This document shows positions 55,628 to 64,000 of a stretch of DNA of 64,000 bases, piece by piece (positions within the stretch are counted from its first letter, which is position 1; each line of letters opens with the position of its first letter). The DNA lies in the NCBI GenBank assembly GCA_017427185.1, contig JAFRTJ010000047.1, positions 1 through 64,000 of the forward strand, written 5' to 3'. The notes below the pieces were generated by a model. That model saw only the letters and a list, made by a program, of their open reading frames with translations. It had not been told where the DNA came from and did no database searches. Both the position numbers and the translations under genes were made by a program. The DNA is from Bacteroidaceae bacterium. Its GTDB lineage: Bacteria; Bacteroidota; Bacteroidia; Bacteroidales; Bacteroidaceae.

Positions 55628-57157
55628 ATGACGAAAAGACTGATAGCAATCATCCTGTCGTGTCTGGCTTCATTAACTATCCTCGATGCAGCCAGCCGCA
55701 AATATGTCACCTACGAGGAATACGGCGCTGTGGGCGATGGGGTTCACGATGACCAGGCCGCCATCATCGCAGCTCACCAGGCTGCCAACGAGCTGGGCCT
55801 TCCTGTGCGGGCAACAGATGGGAAGACCTATTATATAGGTCAGGGTGACAAAGTGGCCATCATCCAGACAGACGTGGATTTTGGCAAAGCCAAATTCATC
55901 ATTAATGACGTGGTGACAGACACCCATTCGGCTCCCATCTTTCGTGTGGAATCCACGCAGAAAGCCGTTCAAATCACAGGAGTCCGCAACCTGAAGAAGG
56001 AGCAGAAGAATCTGGGGGTAAAATTGCCTGCCAGAAGTCTCGTCTTCGTGGAGAACAGCAAGAAGAAGGTCTACATCCGCTTTGGCCCCAACCAGAACAA
56101 CGGTACCCCTCAGAAGGAGGTCTTCATTGCCGACAAGAAGGGAAACGTAGACAGCTGTTCGCCCATCACGTGGGATTACGACGAGATTACCCGCATGACT
56201 GCCTTCCCAATCGACAAGAAGACGCTTACCATCAAGGGAGGTTTTTTTACCACCATTGCGAATCAAGCCGAATCAAAGTATGCCTATCGAGGAAGAGGCT
56301 TTGTGATCAATCGCTCCAACGTGAGGGTCGAGAACATGACTCACTATGTTGAGGGCGAGTTGGATCATGGAGCGCCCTATTCTGGCTTCCTCGTCTTCAA
56401 CTATTGTGCTGACGTCGTTGTGACTGATTGCCTTCTCACGCCTCACAAGACCTACCGCACCATTGGAAGTGCAGGCAAACCTGTCTCTATGGGCTCCTAT
56501 GACATGACGGCAGGCAACTGCGTGAATGTGCTCTTCCAACATTGCCGCCAGACCATCGATATTGATGACAGAGCCTATTGGGGACTCTTTGCCTCCAACT
56601 TTTGCAAAGGTCTTCGAATGGACGACATGATAATCTCCCGCTTCGATGCACACATGGGAGTCGCCAACGTCACGCTTACCAACTGCACCTTTGGCCACAT
56701 GGGCGTTCAGGCGGTAGGCTTTGGCACCATGCTGATGAAGAATTGCGAGGTGCATCGCAACACGTTCGTCTGGCTTCGCGATGATTATGGAAGCACGTGG
56801 GACGGCGAGATCATCTTCAAGAACTGTACGCTCAAGCCCTCTCCCGGCGAGCGTTATCTTACCCTCATCTCTGGCTCCAATCCAGGCACGCATGACTTCG
56901 GCTATGTCTGCCATTTGCCTCGCCGCGTTCAGGTGGAAGGCCTCACCATCGATGACTCAAACATCACCAGCGACTCCTATTCAGGTCCCTTCGTCCTTGG
57001 CGACTTCAGGCGCGATGCCTCAGCCCCCAATCTTCTTCCTTATCTGCCAACTGAAGAGGTGACCCTCAAAGGCATCAAAGTCCTCAGCGGAAAGGAGTTG
57101 AGACTCTCCTCAAACACTCAGCTCTTCAGCAAGACAAAGATGAGTCAAAAAAGGTAA
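55628..57157 (+). CDS. Secreted right-handed beta-helix protein (pectate-lyase-superfamily type)
   Basis: The protein has 509 residues from the ATG at 55628 (MTKRLIAIILSCLASLTILD signal peptide); the frame is open far upstream but overlaps the HD gene. It opens with the family-typical YVTYEEYGAVGDGVHDDQAA (Pectate_lyase_3/GH28-like entrance). Parallel beta-helix rungs follow (VRVENMTHYVEG, NVLFQHCRQTIDIDD, VTLTNCTFGHMGVQAVGFGT, EIIFKNCTLKPSPG). It probably cleaves or binds pectic or other plant polysaccharides outside the cell. The catalytic residues cannot be assigned, so a lyase or hydrolase activity is not certain. Its stop codon overlaps the first unit of array B. Confidence 0.8.
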   Translation: MTKRLIAIILSCLASLTILDAASRKYVTYEEYGAVGDGVHDDQAAIIAAHQAANELGLPVRATDGKTYYIGQGDKVAIIQTDVDFGKAKFIINDVVTDTHSAPIFRVESTQKAVQITGVRNLKKEQKNLGVKLPARSLVFVENSKKKVYIRFGPNQNNGTPQKEVFIADKKGNVDSCSPITWDYDEITRMTAFPIDKKTLTIKGGFFTTIANQAESKYAYRGRGFVINRSNVRVENMTHYVEGELDHGAPYSGFLVFNYCADVVVTDCLLTPHKTYRTIGSAGKPVSMGSYDMTAGNCVNVLFQHCRQTIDIDDRAYWGLFASNFCKGLRMDDMIISRFDAHMGVANVTLTNCTFGHMGVQAVGFGTMLMKNCEVHRNTFVWLRDDYGSTWDGEIIFKNCTLKPSPGERYLTLISGSNPGTHDFGYVCHLPRRVQVEGLTIDDSNITSDSYSGPFVLGDFRRDASAPNLLPYLPTEEVTLKGIKVLSGKELRLSSNTQLFSKTKMSQKR

Positions 57158-57229
57158 CACGTTGAAATGGCAGACACAACACGTTGAAATGGCAGACACA
57201 ACACGTTGATTTTGCCAACTCGACGTGTT
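57156..57229. repeat. 22-bp-phased array B with terminal hairpin
   Basis: AACACGTT starts at 57156, 57178 and 57200, and GACGTGTT at 57222, all at 22-bp steps. The first three units share AACACGTTGA. The last unit is in the opposite orientation, so CAACACG (57199-57205) can pair with CGTGTTG (57224-57230), followed by TCTTTTTT: a likely terminator for the beta-helix gene. Confidence 0.9.
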
Positions 57230-57251
57230 GTCTTTTTTCCTGCCTCACGAA

Positions 57252-58529
57252 TCAAGGAATCAGCAGAGAGCTGTCGCCGTAGCTGAGGAAACGGAAATCG
57301 TGGGCCAGCGCGTAGTCGTAAATCTTCCGCCAATCGCCTTTTACGAAAGCACTAACCAGTAGGAGCAGGGTACTCTGAGGTTGGTGGAAGTTCGTCACCA
57401 TCATCCTGACGATGTGATAATTGTATCCTGGAGCGATGATGATTTGTGTGCTGCTGTGCAGAATCTCCAACTTGTGTTTCTCCATATAGGTCAGCAGGTG
57501 GCGGATGGCTGTTTCTGAGGGGGTCTCCAACACGTTCTTCTCATAGGGATCCCATTGCTTGACAAGCAGTTCCTCAGCCTCGCCTGTATCCAGCCCTTGT
57601 GTCATCAGCTCCTTTGCTTTCAGTCCCATGTAGTAAAGCGACTCCAAGGTGCGGACGGAAGTTGTGCCTACAGCAATTGCCCATCCCTCGTGCCTGATGA
57701 GTTTCTCAAGCGTCTGTTTATGGACCGCAATATGTTCTGTATGCATGTCGTGACCGCCTATTTCCTCGCTCTTCACAGGTCTGAAGGTGCCTGCTCCCAC
57801 GTGGAGCGTCACTTCCTCACGATCTATCTTTCGAGCATCCAGCTCAGCCAGCACACGATCCGTGAAATGAAGTCCTGCGGTGGGAGCTGCCACGCTGCCC
57901 TTTATCTTGCTGTAGACCGTCTGGTACGTCGTTTTGTCCCTCTCCTCAGCCTGCCTGTTCAGGTAGGGTGGGATAGGGAGCTCTCCAATGGCCTCCAGCA
58001 GCTCTGCCCACGAGGGTGGAGTGCTTCCTGGGTTCGATTCAGTTTTCCACTCGAAATCGATGCGGTGGGAAGTGCCGTGAGTGCCCTTCCGCTCTGCTGT
58101 CAGAACGATTGTCTGTCCCTCGATTTCTATCTCGCGGCTCAGCTTTCCTTCTTTCCATTTCTTCAGGTTGCCCACTAGGCAGTACCAGGAGCACTGGCCG
58201 CGCTGGATGAAGTTTTCCTGATACTCAGCAGGGGCGGCAGGTTCCAGGAGGAAGATTTCTATCAGAGCGCCCTGTTGTCCACTCGTGGCTTGCTCCGTCT
58301 TCTTGCGGAAATGCAGGCGTGCCTGAATGACGCGAGTATTGTTGAAAACCATCAGGGCGCCTTCAGGCAAATGTTGGGGCAGGTTGCGGAACGTGTCCTC
58401 GCTCACCTTCCCTTTATCATAAAGGAGGAGTTTGCTGCTGTCGCGCTCAGGCAGGGGAAATTTGGCTATTCTCTCGTCAGGCAGGGGGTAGTTGTAGTCC
58501 CTGATTTGTATGTGCTTGGTTTCTGTCAT
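57252..58529 (-). CDS. queA: S-adenosylmethionine:tRNA ribosyltransferase-isomerase
   Basis: The protein has 425 residues from the ATG at 58529; a TTG two codons earlier is an alternative. The family segments YPLPDERIAKFPLPERDSSK, NTRVIQARL, APTAGLHFTDRVLAELDARK, LHVGAGTFRPV, AVGTTSVRTLES and VTNFHQPQSTLLLLVSAFVK are clear. QueA transfers the ribosyl part of SAM to 7-deazaguanine at tRNA position 34, forming epoxyqueuosine. It is longer than the E. coli enzyme (about 356) through inserted loops. It is divergent from the DUF2027 gene. Confidence 0.94.
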   Translation of the reverse strand: MTETKHIQIRDYNYPLPDERIAKFPLPERDSSKLLLYDKGKVSEDTFRNLPQHLPEGALMVFNNTRVIQARLHFRKKTEQATSGQQGALIEIFLLEPAAPAEYQENFIQRGQCSWYCLVGNLKKWKEGKLSREIEIEGQTIVLTAERKGTHGTSHRIDFEWKTESNPGSTPPSWAELLEAIGELPIPPYLNRQAEERDKTTYQTVYSKIKGSVAAPTAGLHFTDRVLAELDARKIDREEVTLHVGAGTFRPVKSEEIGGHDMHTEHIAVHKQTLEKLIRHEGWAIAVGTTSVRTLESLYYMGLKAKELMTQGLDTGEAEELLVKQWDPYEKNVLETPSETAIRHLLTYMEKHKLEILHSSTQIIIAPGYNYHIVRMMVTNFHQPQSTLLLLVSAFVKGDWRKIYDYALAHDFRFLSYGDSSLLIP

Positions 58530-58544
58530 TGTCAATTATTTCTG

Positions 58545-58582
58545 CAAAGGTACGTTTTTCTCGTGGAAAAAGTGTAATTTTG
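58545..58582. promoter_or_regulatory. Divergent -7 elements for queA and the DUF2027-Smr gene
   Basis: TACCTTTG on the minus strand (complement of 58545-58552) lies 15 bp before the queA ATG. TAATTTTG on the plus strand (58575-58582) lies 24 bp before the ATG at 58607. Confidence 0.6.
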
Positions 58583-58606
58583 CAGGCGAAATAAGAAAAA
58601 AGAGTG

Positions 58607-59686
58607 ATGAAAGTAGGTGATAAAGTCCGATTTTTGTCGGAAGTTGGTGGAGGTGTAGTTACAGGTTTCTCAGGGAAAGACCTGGTTCTCGTCGAGGATG
58701 CGGATGGTTTCGAGATTCCCATGCTGAAGACTCAGGTGGTGGTAATCGATACGGATGACTACAACATAGCAAAGGTCAACACGCGCGAGCCTGTCGCTTC
58801 GACCAAGAAGGCAGTTCAAGAGCCCATCGAGACAGAACCAGCCGACAAACCCGTCACGTTCAAGGCAAAGCCTCTCGAGCGGAAGGATGGCGACAAGCTG
58901 AATCTCTATCTGTGCTTCGTGCCCAATGAAGTGAAGGAGATTAGCACTACCACTTTCGAGGCTTACTTTGTCAACGATAGCAACTATTACATGCAGATTC
59001 TCTATCTGACTGCAGAGGGAGCTGCCTGGCATGCCCGTTTCCAGGCTATCATAGAGCCTAACAGCAAGCTTTTCGTTGAGGAGTTCGACCGCTCTGTACT
59101 CAATGACTTTGAGCGTGTCTGCATTCAGACGGTCGCTTGGAAGCAGGACAAGACCTTCCAGCTAAAACCCGCTCTGAGCACGGAATTGCGCATCGATGTG
59201 ACCAAATTCTATAAACTTCATGTCTTCCGTCCCAATGAGTTCTTCCGTGATCCCAATTGGTGTCTCGACGTCATTCGCGATGACCGTCCCGTAAGAAGTG
59301 TTTTCGTCAATGCAGAGCAACTTCAGGAGGCTCTGATGGACAAGAAGAAAGCAGACGAGCGACCTGTCGCTCCTGCAGCCCCATCCAAGAAGGAGAAGAA
59401 GCCTGATGTCATCGAGGTAGACCTTCATATCCATGAATTGCTCGACAACACTTCAGGCCTCAGCAACGGTGATATGCTGATGGCGCAGATGAACGAGTTC
59501 CGTAAGGTGATGGATGAGAACATCAAGAAGAAGGGACAGAAAATAGTCTTCATTCACGGGAAGGGAGAAGGTGTCTTGCGTAAGACGATATTGCAGGAGC
59601 TCAAGTATCGCTACAAGAACTGCTCCTGGCAGGATGCCTCCTTCCGTGAGTATGGATTTGGTGCCACGCTTGTTAAAGTCAACTGA
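58607..59686 (+). CDS. DUF2027 protein with C-terminal Smr domain
   Basis: The protein has 359 residues from the ATG at 58607; a GTG one codon earlier is an alternative. An N-terminal SH3-like segment ([20 protein letters not shown]) is followed by DUF2027 (about 75-235: [20 protein letters not shown]). The Smr domain is at about 270-359, with DLHIHEL and [14 protein letters not shown]. Smr domains nick or bind nucleic acids in MutS2 and relatives. This Bacteroidetes architecture lacks the MutS ATPase and its role is not established. queC starts 37 bp downstream. Confidence 0.88.
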   Translation: MKVGDKVRFLSEVGGGVVTGFSGKDLVLVEDADGFEIPMLKTQVVVIDTDDYNIAKVNTREPVASTKKAVQEPIETEPADKPVTFKAKPLERKDGDKLNLYLCFVPNEVKEISTTTFEAYFVNDSNYYMQILYLTAEGAAWHARFQAIIEPNSKLFVEEFDRSVLNDFERVCIQTVAWKQDKTFQLKPALSTELRIDVTKFYKLHVFRPNEFFRDPNWCLDVIRDDRPVRSVFVNAEQLQEALMDKKKADERPVAPAAPSKKEKKPDVIEVDLHIHELLDNTSGLSNGDMLMAQMNEFRKVMDENIKKKGQKIVFIHGKGEGVLRKTILQELKYRYKNCSWQDASFREYGFGATLVKVN

Positions 59687-59723
59687 AACCAATTGTATTA
59701 CCTATTATCGAAATCAAGGATCT

Positions 59724-60389
59724 ATGAGTTCTGCATTAGTCATCTTTTCAGGAGGTCAGGATAGTACGACCTGCCTTTTCTGGGCCCTTAAGCACTTCGA
59801 TGAGGTGCGAGCCCTTTCTTTCCGTTATGGTCAGAGGCATGAGATCGAGGTGTCTCTTGCGAGCGATATCGCTCGAGAGGCAGGTGTGCCTTGGGAATGT
59901 ATGGACATCTCCTTTGTCAGTCAGATGATTTCTGGCTGCAGTCTTACCGATACATCACTTCAAATCGAAGAGGATAAACCAGCAGGAGGTCCTCCATCCA
60001 CCTTTGTGCCTGGCCGCAATATGTTTTTTATCAGCATTGCTGCTGTGTATGCCAGCCAGCATGGAATTCATGACCTTGTCACAGGCGTGAATCAGACGGA
60101 TTTCAGCGGCTACCCAGATTGTCGCGATTCATTCGTCAAAAGCCTCAACGTCACACTTAACCTCGCATTGGACGACCAGTTCCGAATCCACACTCCCCTG
60201 ATGTGGATCAACAAGTGTCAGACTTGGGCGCTTGCCGATGAATTGGGCGTCCTTGATACCGTACGCTACAAGACTCTCACCTGCTACAATGGTATCCCTG
60301 GTGATGGCTGCGGCCATTGTCCGGCTTGTAAGCTTCGCCGTCGTGGTCTTGACGAATATCTGAAATCCCGTGGGGAGTCAACTGTTTAA
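59724..60389 (+). CDS. queC: 7-cyano-7-deazaguanine synthase
   Basis: The protein has 221 residues from the ATG at 59724. The PP-loop is FSGGQDSTT (near residue 8). The zinc site at the end is [13 protein letters not shown] together with C in [11 protein letters not shown], and [14 protein letters not shown] is diagnostic. QueC turns 7-carboxy-7-deazaguanine into preQ0 using ATP and ammonia. queF follows after 19 bp, giving the next step of the pathway. Confidence 0.96.
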   Translation: MSSALVIFSGGQDSTTCLFWALKHFDEVRALSFRYGQRHEIEVSLASDIAREAGVPWECMDISFVSQMISGCSLTDTSLQIEEDKPAGGPPSTFVPGRNMFFISIAAVYASQHGIHDLVTGVNQTDFSGYPDCRDSFVKSLNVTLNLALDDQFRIHTPLMWINKCQTWALADELGVLDTVRYKTLTCYNGIPGDGCGHCPACKLRRRGLDEYLKSRGESTV

Positions 60390-60408
60390 CTTTCATGCGT
60401 AGAAGAAT

Positions 60409-60876
60409 ATGAATAAAGCAGAACGTGCAGACGAAGGTTTGCAGGCATTAGGCAAGAAGACAGAGTACAGGCAGGATTATGCACCAGAAGTGCTCGAGAG
60501 TTTCCTGAACAAGCACCCTGAGAACGACTACTGGGTTCATCTCAAGTGTCCAGAATTCACCTCTTTGTGTCCAATCACAGGTCAGCCCGATTTTGCTGAG
60601 ATAGTCATCAATTACCTGCCTGACAAGCGTCTGGTCGAAAGCAAGAGCCTCAAACTCTATCTTTTCAGTTTCCGCAATCATGGCGATTTCCACGAGGATT
60701 GTGTCAACACGATAATGAAGGACTTGATTCGTCTCATGGACCCCAAGTACATCGAAGTCAAGGGAATCTTTACTCCTCGTGGCGGCATTTCCATATATCC
60801 CTATGCCAACTATGGCCGCCCAGGTACCAAGTATGCTGATATGGCGGACTTCCGTCTCCAGCTTCACGACTTATAG
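60409..60876 (+). CDS. queF: NADPH-dependent preQ0 reductase
   Basis: The protein has 155 residues, the short type I QueF. The active-site cysteine lies in [18 protein letters not shown], with the QueF motif residues E and [13 protein letters not shown] (NADPH side), and [16 protein letters not shown] near the end. It reduces preQ0 to preQ1, the base inserted into tRNA by Tgt. It forms an operon with queC; queD, queE and tgt are not in the window. Confidence 0.96.
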   Translation: MNKAERADEGLQALGKKTEYRQDYAPEVLESFLNKHPENDYWVHLKCPEFTSLCPITGQPDFAEIVINYLPDKRLVESKSLKLYLFSFRNHGDFHEDCVNTIMKDLIRLMDPKYIEVKGIFTPRGGISIYPYANYGRPGTKYADMADFRLQLHDL

Positions 60877-61017
60877 ACGAACGTGTAAAAACTTAGTCAA
60901 GATTAAATCTTTGGAAGTTTTTCTTGCATGTTCCAAGTTTTTTTTCCATATTTGCAATTCATTACTCAAGGACAAGTCTTCATCACCGCCTCGAGAACAA
61001 ACAGACATCAAAAAACA

Positions 61018-63849
61018 ATGAATCGTAAACTCATTTTTTCTTTTCTTATTGCCCTGATGACATTGGGCATTAAGGCACAGACGTCATCAGCGCCTACCAC
61101 GTTGGAGGGATGGGCAGATCGACTGCAGAAGTTTGGAAAGAGTATTCCCCAGGAGCAGATTTTCATTCATCTGGACAACAACTGCTACTTTTTGGGAGAC
61201 ACTCTATATTATAAGGCTTATGTGCGAAGAAGCGATAATGGTGCACCAAGTAACTTGAGTGGTGTGCTCTATGCTGAGTTGCTGAACCAGGATGGATACC
61301 TTGTGGAGCGCCAGTTGATTGAGATGAAGAACGGGCAGGGAAACGGTTCATTCTGCTTGCTGGATACGCTCTATGGAGGATACTATGAGCTGAGAGCTTA
61401 CACCCGTTGGCAGCTTAATTGGGGTGAATATCAGCATCCTCACACCAAAGCGGCTGAAAAGTGGTTCTACAACAGCAAGTTTGCTCACGACTATTATCGT
61501 GATTATGAGAAACTGTACAGCCGCGTGTTCCCTGTTTACGACAAGCCATCGAAGGAAGGCGATTTCGTTCATGACATGACCTTGCGTCCTCTGCGTCGTC
61601 ATTTCAAGAGCAAGGATGCCAAGCCAGAGGCGGTAATGAAATTCTTCCCTGAAGGTGGATCGCTGATAGCTGGCGCACTCAATCGTGTCGCCTTTGAGAT
61701 AAATGATGATGAGGGTCAACATTTGGAAGGAACTCTCAGCGTGACGGACGACAAAGGAAATAAGGTTGCTGAGGCCAAGACAGAATTGCGTGGACGTGGT
61801 ACCGTGGAATTCACCCCTGTGGCTGGAGCATCTTATACTGCTCAGTTCACGTGGAAAGATGGAACCCAGAAGGATAAATTGCCAGAGGTGGAAGCTGACG
61901 GATGTGCCCTTCGCGTTGAACAGAACGCTGGCACAATCGAGGTAAAGGTAGAGGCACGAGGGCAAGCTGCCAATGAAGAGTTGGGTCTGACCGTCATGAA
62001 TCAAGGCGTGATGCAGAAGTTCACCCAACTGGGCAAGGGAGCCAACTTGAGTACTTCCCTGAATGCCAACGAGTTCCCCACAGGCGTATTGCAGTTGACC
62101 ATTTATAATGCTCAAGGGCGTATCTATGCTGATCGCTTGATTTTCGTTCGCCAATCAGATTTCAAGGCCGAGAACTTGACATTTACAGGCTTGGATGCCA
62201 AGAATGTGGAGCCCTATGCCCAAGTGAAGTTAGGTGTTCAGGGAGGAAAAGCAGGCAGCACCATCAGTGTTGCAGTCCATGATGCTGCCCACAGCGAATA
62301 TATATATGATAGTGGGAACATCCTGACAGAGATGCTTTTGAGCAGTCAGATCAGAGGTTTCGTGGAGAATCCGGAATATTTCTTCGAGAAGGATGATGCT
62401 GAACATCAGCGTGCCTTGGACCTGTTGCTGATGATTCAGGGATGGCGGCGCTACGACTGGTACACGATGGCAACTCCTGGTGCCTTCGTATTGAATCACA
62501 TGCCTGAGAAGACCCAACGATTCGTGGGTAGTGTCAACAACTATCAATCCGTGCGACAAGAGGATAGATTCTCCGTTGCTGATTCTGAGATAGAAAAAGC
62601 CATGCAGACGGATACGGAGACTGAAGCTCAAAAGAGTGACTCGAGCAGCAAGCTTAATGCAGCTGCCAGCAACAGCGGTGAAGAGATGGGTGACGTGGGA
62701 GCTGAAATGGAAGCTATGCGAAAAGATGCAGAGGCCAACTTCAAGTATCGCCAGACGAACAACGCCCAGAAAAGCACCACTCTCTTCAATGCGAAGGAGA
62801 GCAACCTGAAGCGTGAAGTATTGGTTCATGCCGAGTTCGTGAAACCTGGTGAGGAAGGTGTGGTAGGCGAGATGATGAGCGAGAAAGGCACCTTCACTTT
62901 GGAAGCCCCCCGTTTCTTTGAGAAATGCTATCTCTATTTAGGAGCTTCAGACAGCACCAAGTGGAAGGACGGAAAGGCTTACGATTGGGTAAGCAATGGC
63001 GAAGATAAAGACGAGCGTGTGGAGTATCCAGAGTTTTATGTCAAGTTGAACCCCATTTATCCTCGCTTCGTGAAGCCCTACAATTGGTACCAAAGTCATT
63101 TGGCAGAGATTCCTGAGGGTACAGCAATGGCTCAGGAGGCAACAGAAGATGGCGTGCGCACTCTGGATATGGTCACCGTTAAGGCAAGACGCAATGGTAT
63201 GAGTCGATTCAATCCCAACAAGCCTGCTTTTGTGGTGGATGCTTATCAGGCTTTCAATGAAGCGTGCGACGCCGGATTGAATACAAGTGTGTTCACAGGT
63301 TCAGAGTCGCTTGCTTACAACGTGGCTCGCACCTACATTGGTGACATGAACACAGACCGCAGTTATCCCCTGGAGTTCCGTTTCGATACCCGTAATGCCT
63401 CTACATCCATGTCGGATGCTGAACGTAATCGCTACACTCATCTTCCTTATTTGGACAAAGTTTATATCTATACTGACTACAGTCCTCGTCGTGAGGGAGA
63501 TAAGAAATACGAAGCCAGCAATCAACCAGAAGTGACTGTCGACCTGAGATTGCTGGAGAATGGAAACGGAGCCCGCCGTGCCACGTATCGTGACCGTCGA
63601 TATGTGTTGCAAGGATTTTCCGTCTGCGAGGATTTCTATCAGCCAGATTATAGCCAGAAACCCTTGCCTGAGCACAAAGATTATCGACGTACTCTTTACT
63701 GGAATCCCAATTTGAAGTTGGATGATAGTGGGAATGCTCAGTTCCAGTTCTATAACAATGGTCAAAAGACTCAGTTGTCTGTCAGCGCTGAAGGTATGAG
63801 TTCTGCTGGCGAGCTCCTGACGGGGCAAAGCATGCCTGAGTCGAGATAA
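61018..63849 (+). CDS. Large surface/periplasmic protein with MG2-like domain
   Basis: The protein has 943 residues from the ATG at 61018 (MNRKLIFSFLIALMTLGIKA signal peptide); an upstream in-frame start gives a poorer N-terminus. Residues about 30-150 match the macroglobulin MG2-type start common in Bacteroidetes (QEQIFIHLDNNCYFLGDTLY, YYKAYV). Several Ig-like beta domains follow, with FFPEGGSLIAGALNRVAFEI and GQAANEELGLTV. A low-complexity Glu/Ser/Lys linker (about 525-590) leads to a C-terminal part with VRTLDMVTVKARR, which resembles a TonB-plug-type motif. Function is unknown; a role in surface transport or defence is a guess. No operon partner is certain. Confidence 0.75.
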   Translation: MNRKLIFSFLIALMTLGIKAQTSSAPTTLEGWADRLQKFGKSIPQEQIFIHLDNNCYFLGDTLYYKAYVRRSDNGAPSNLSGVLYAELLNQDGYLVERQLIEMKNGQGNGSFCLLDTLYGGYYELRAYTRWQLNWGEYQHPHTKAAEKWFYNSKFAHDYYRDYEKLYSRVFPVYDKPSKEGDFVHDMTLRPLRRHFKSKDAKPEAVMKFFPEGGSLIAGALNRVAFEINDDEGQHLEGTLSVTDDKGNKVAEAKTELRGRGTVEFTPVAGASYTAQFTWKDGTQKDKLPEVEADGCALRVEQNAGTIEVKVEARGQAANEELGLTVMNQGVMQKFTQLGKGANLSTSLNANEFPTGVLQLTIYNAQGRIYADRLIFVRQSDFKAENLTFTGLDAKNVEPYAQVKLGVQGGKAGSTISVAVHDAAHSEYIYDSGNILTEMLLSSQIRGFVENPEYFFEKDDAEHQRALDLLLMIQGWRRYDWYTMATPGAFVLNHMPEKTQRFVGSVNNYQSVRQEDRFSVADSEIEKAMQTDTETEAQKSDSSSKLNAAASNSGEEMGDVGAEMEAMRKDAEANFKYRQTNNAQKSTTLFNAKESNLKREVLVHAEFVKPGEEGVVGEMMSEKGTFTLEAPRFFEKCYLYLGASDSTKWKDGKAYDWVSNGEDKDERVEYPEFYVKLNPIYPRFVKPYNWYQSHLAEIPEGTAMAQEATEDGVRTLDMVTVKARRNGMSRFNPNKPAFVVDAYQAFNEACDAGLNTSVFTGSESLAYNVARTYIGDMNTDRSYPLEFRFDTRNASTSMSDAERNRYTHLPYLDKVYIYTDYSPRREGDKKYEASNQPEVTVDLRLLENGNGARRATYRDRRYVLQGFSVCEDFYQPDYSQKPLPEHKDYRRTLYWNPNLKLDDSGNAQFQFYNNGQKTQLSVSAEGMSSAGELLTGQSMPESR

Positions 63850-63901
63850 AAAGGACCCATTAACAGAATTCAAATTAACGGAAATCAAATACAAACAAAT
63901 T

Positions 63902-64000
63902 ATGGAAAACAGAAAACTTCAAGAGATCGTATCTCTCTTTGACGTACAAGGGACAGTGACCAATATTGCGCCATTAGGAGCAGGTCTGATAAATGACACG
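63902..64000 (+). CDS. Aminoglycoside-phosphotransferase-like kinase, N-terminal part (cut by window end)
   Basis: The frame is open from the ATG at 63902 to the window end (33 codons). It begins MENRKLQEIVSLFDVQGTVT and continues NIAPLGAGLINDT. This is the typical start of the phosphotransferase family that includes N-acetylhexosamine 1-kinases (NahK) and proteins annotated near mucin desulfatases; the GAGLINDTY region forms part of the nucleotide-binding loop. The substrate cannot be told from this fragment. It lies 52 bp after the MG2-like gene. Confidence 0.7.
   Translation, partial: MENRKLQEIVSLFDVQGTVTNIAPLGAGLINDT

Noticed and set aside
57156-57229. Array B as coding repeats at the end of the beta-helix protein
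   Set aside because: The period of 22 is not a multiple of three and the stop codon falls in the first unit.

Overview
The window comes from a member of the Bacteroidales, most likely Prevotella-like (Prevotellaceae). The evidence is the many Bacteroidetes-type promoters (TTTG, a spacer of about 19-21, then TAnnTTTG, very often TACCTTTG just upstream of start codons), BspA-like leucine-rich surface proteins with a GIYIVNGKKV-type C-terminus, signal peptides ending in AQ, and Bacteroidetes house gene families (DUF2027-Smr protein, OstA-like protein, N-terminally extended LptB). No phage, insertion sequence or CRISPR array was found.

Layout. 1-8320: three consecutive secreted BspA/dockerin/cohesin-like proteins (the first cut by the window edge), ending in a 58-residue unannotated peptide. 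8285-9436: a HicAB toxin-antitoxin module bracketed by two copies of a 104-bp segment (peptide tail plus terminator). 9437-10158: unexplained DNA and a small secreted protein. 10278-14837: der GTPase, a coupled lipoprotein and an M16 peptidase. 15000-17306: ECF sigma factor, a membrane partner and a secreted protein. 17559-19547: a DKNYY-repeat protein, a truncated gene and a membrane protein. 19660-26231: two glycoside hydrolases, a LolA-like carrier, a TonB-dependent receptor and a barrel-like protein. 26262-28799: MlaF/MlaE-type ABC pair, divergent from lptB. 28913-34678: tig, clpP, clpX, recQ. 34753-44408: guaB, two parvulin chaperones, an OstA-like protein, a small membrane protein, mutL, trpS and tRNA-Val. 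44409-45320: repeat-rich DNA and the 3' half of an LD-carboxypeptidase gene. 45501-49812: purB, a pseudouridine synthase with a long Gly/Arg/Tyr/Gln tail, and asnS. 49890-54603: L-rhamnose catabolism (rhaB, rhaA, rhaT, rhaD). 54750-57157: a YhaM-like HD protein and a secreted beta-helix protein. 57252-60876: queA, a DUF2027-Smr protein, queC and queF. 61018-64000: a large MG2-type surface protein and the start of a sugar-kinase-like gene.

How the genes work together. Protein folding and degradation (tig, clpP, clpX), outer-membrane biogenesis (parvulins, OstA-like, lptB, mla pair, LolA-like) and queuosine synthesis (queA, queC, queF) form coherent blocks. Plant-polysaccharide use is suggested by the GH39-like enzyme, a second clan-A-like enzyme, the beta-helix protein and a full rhamnose pathway.

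The most unusual signal is a family of four intergenic arrays (18518-18591, 21072-21167, 44503-44576, 57156-57229). Each has an AACNNGTT-type 8-mer repeated at exactly 22-bp intervals with otherwise different sequence. They sit at 3' ends of genes or at the broken ends of truncated genes. I do not recognise this family.
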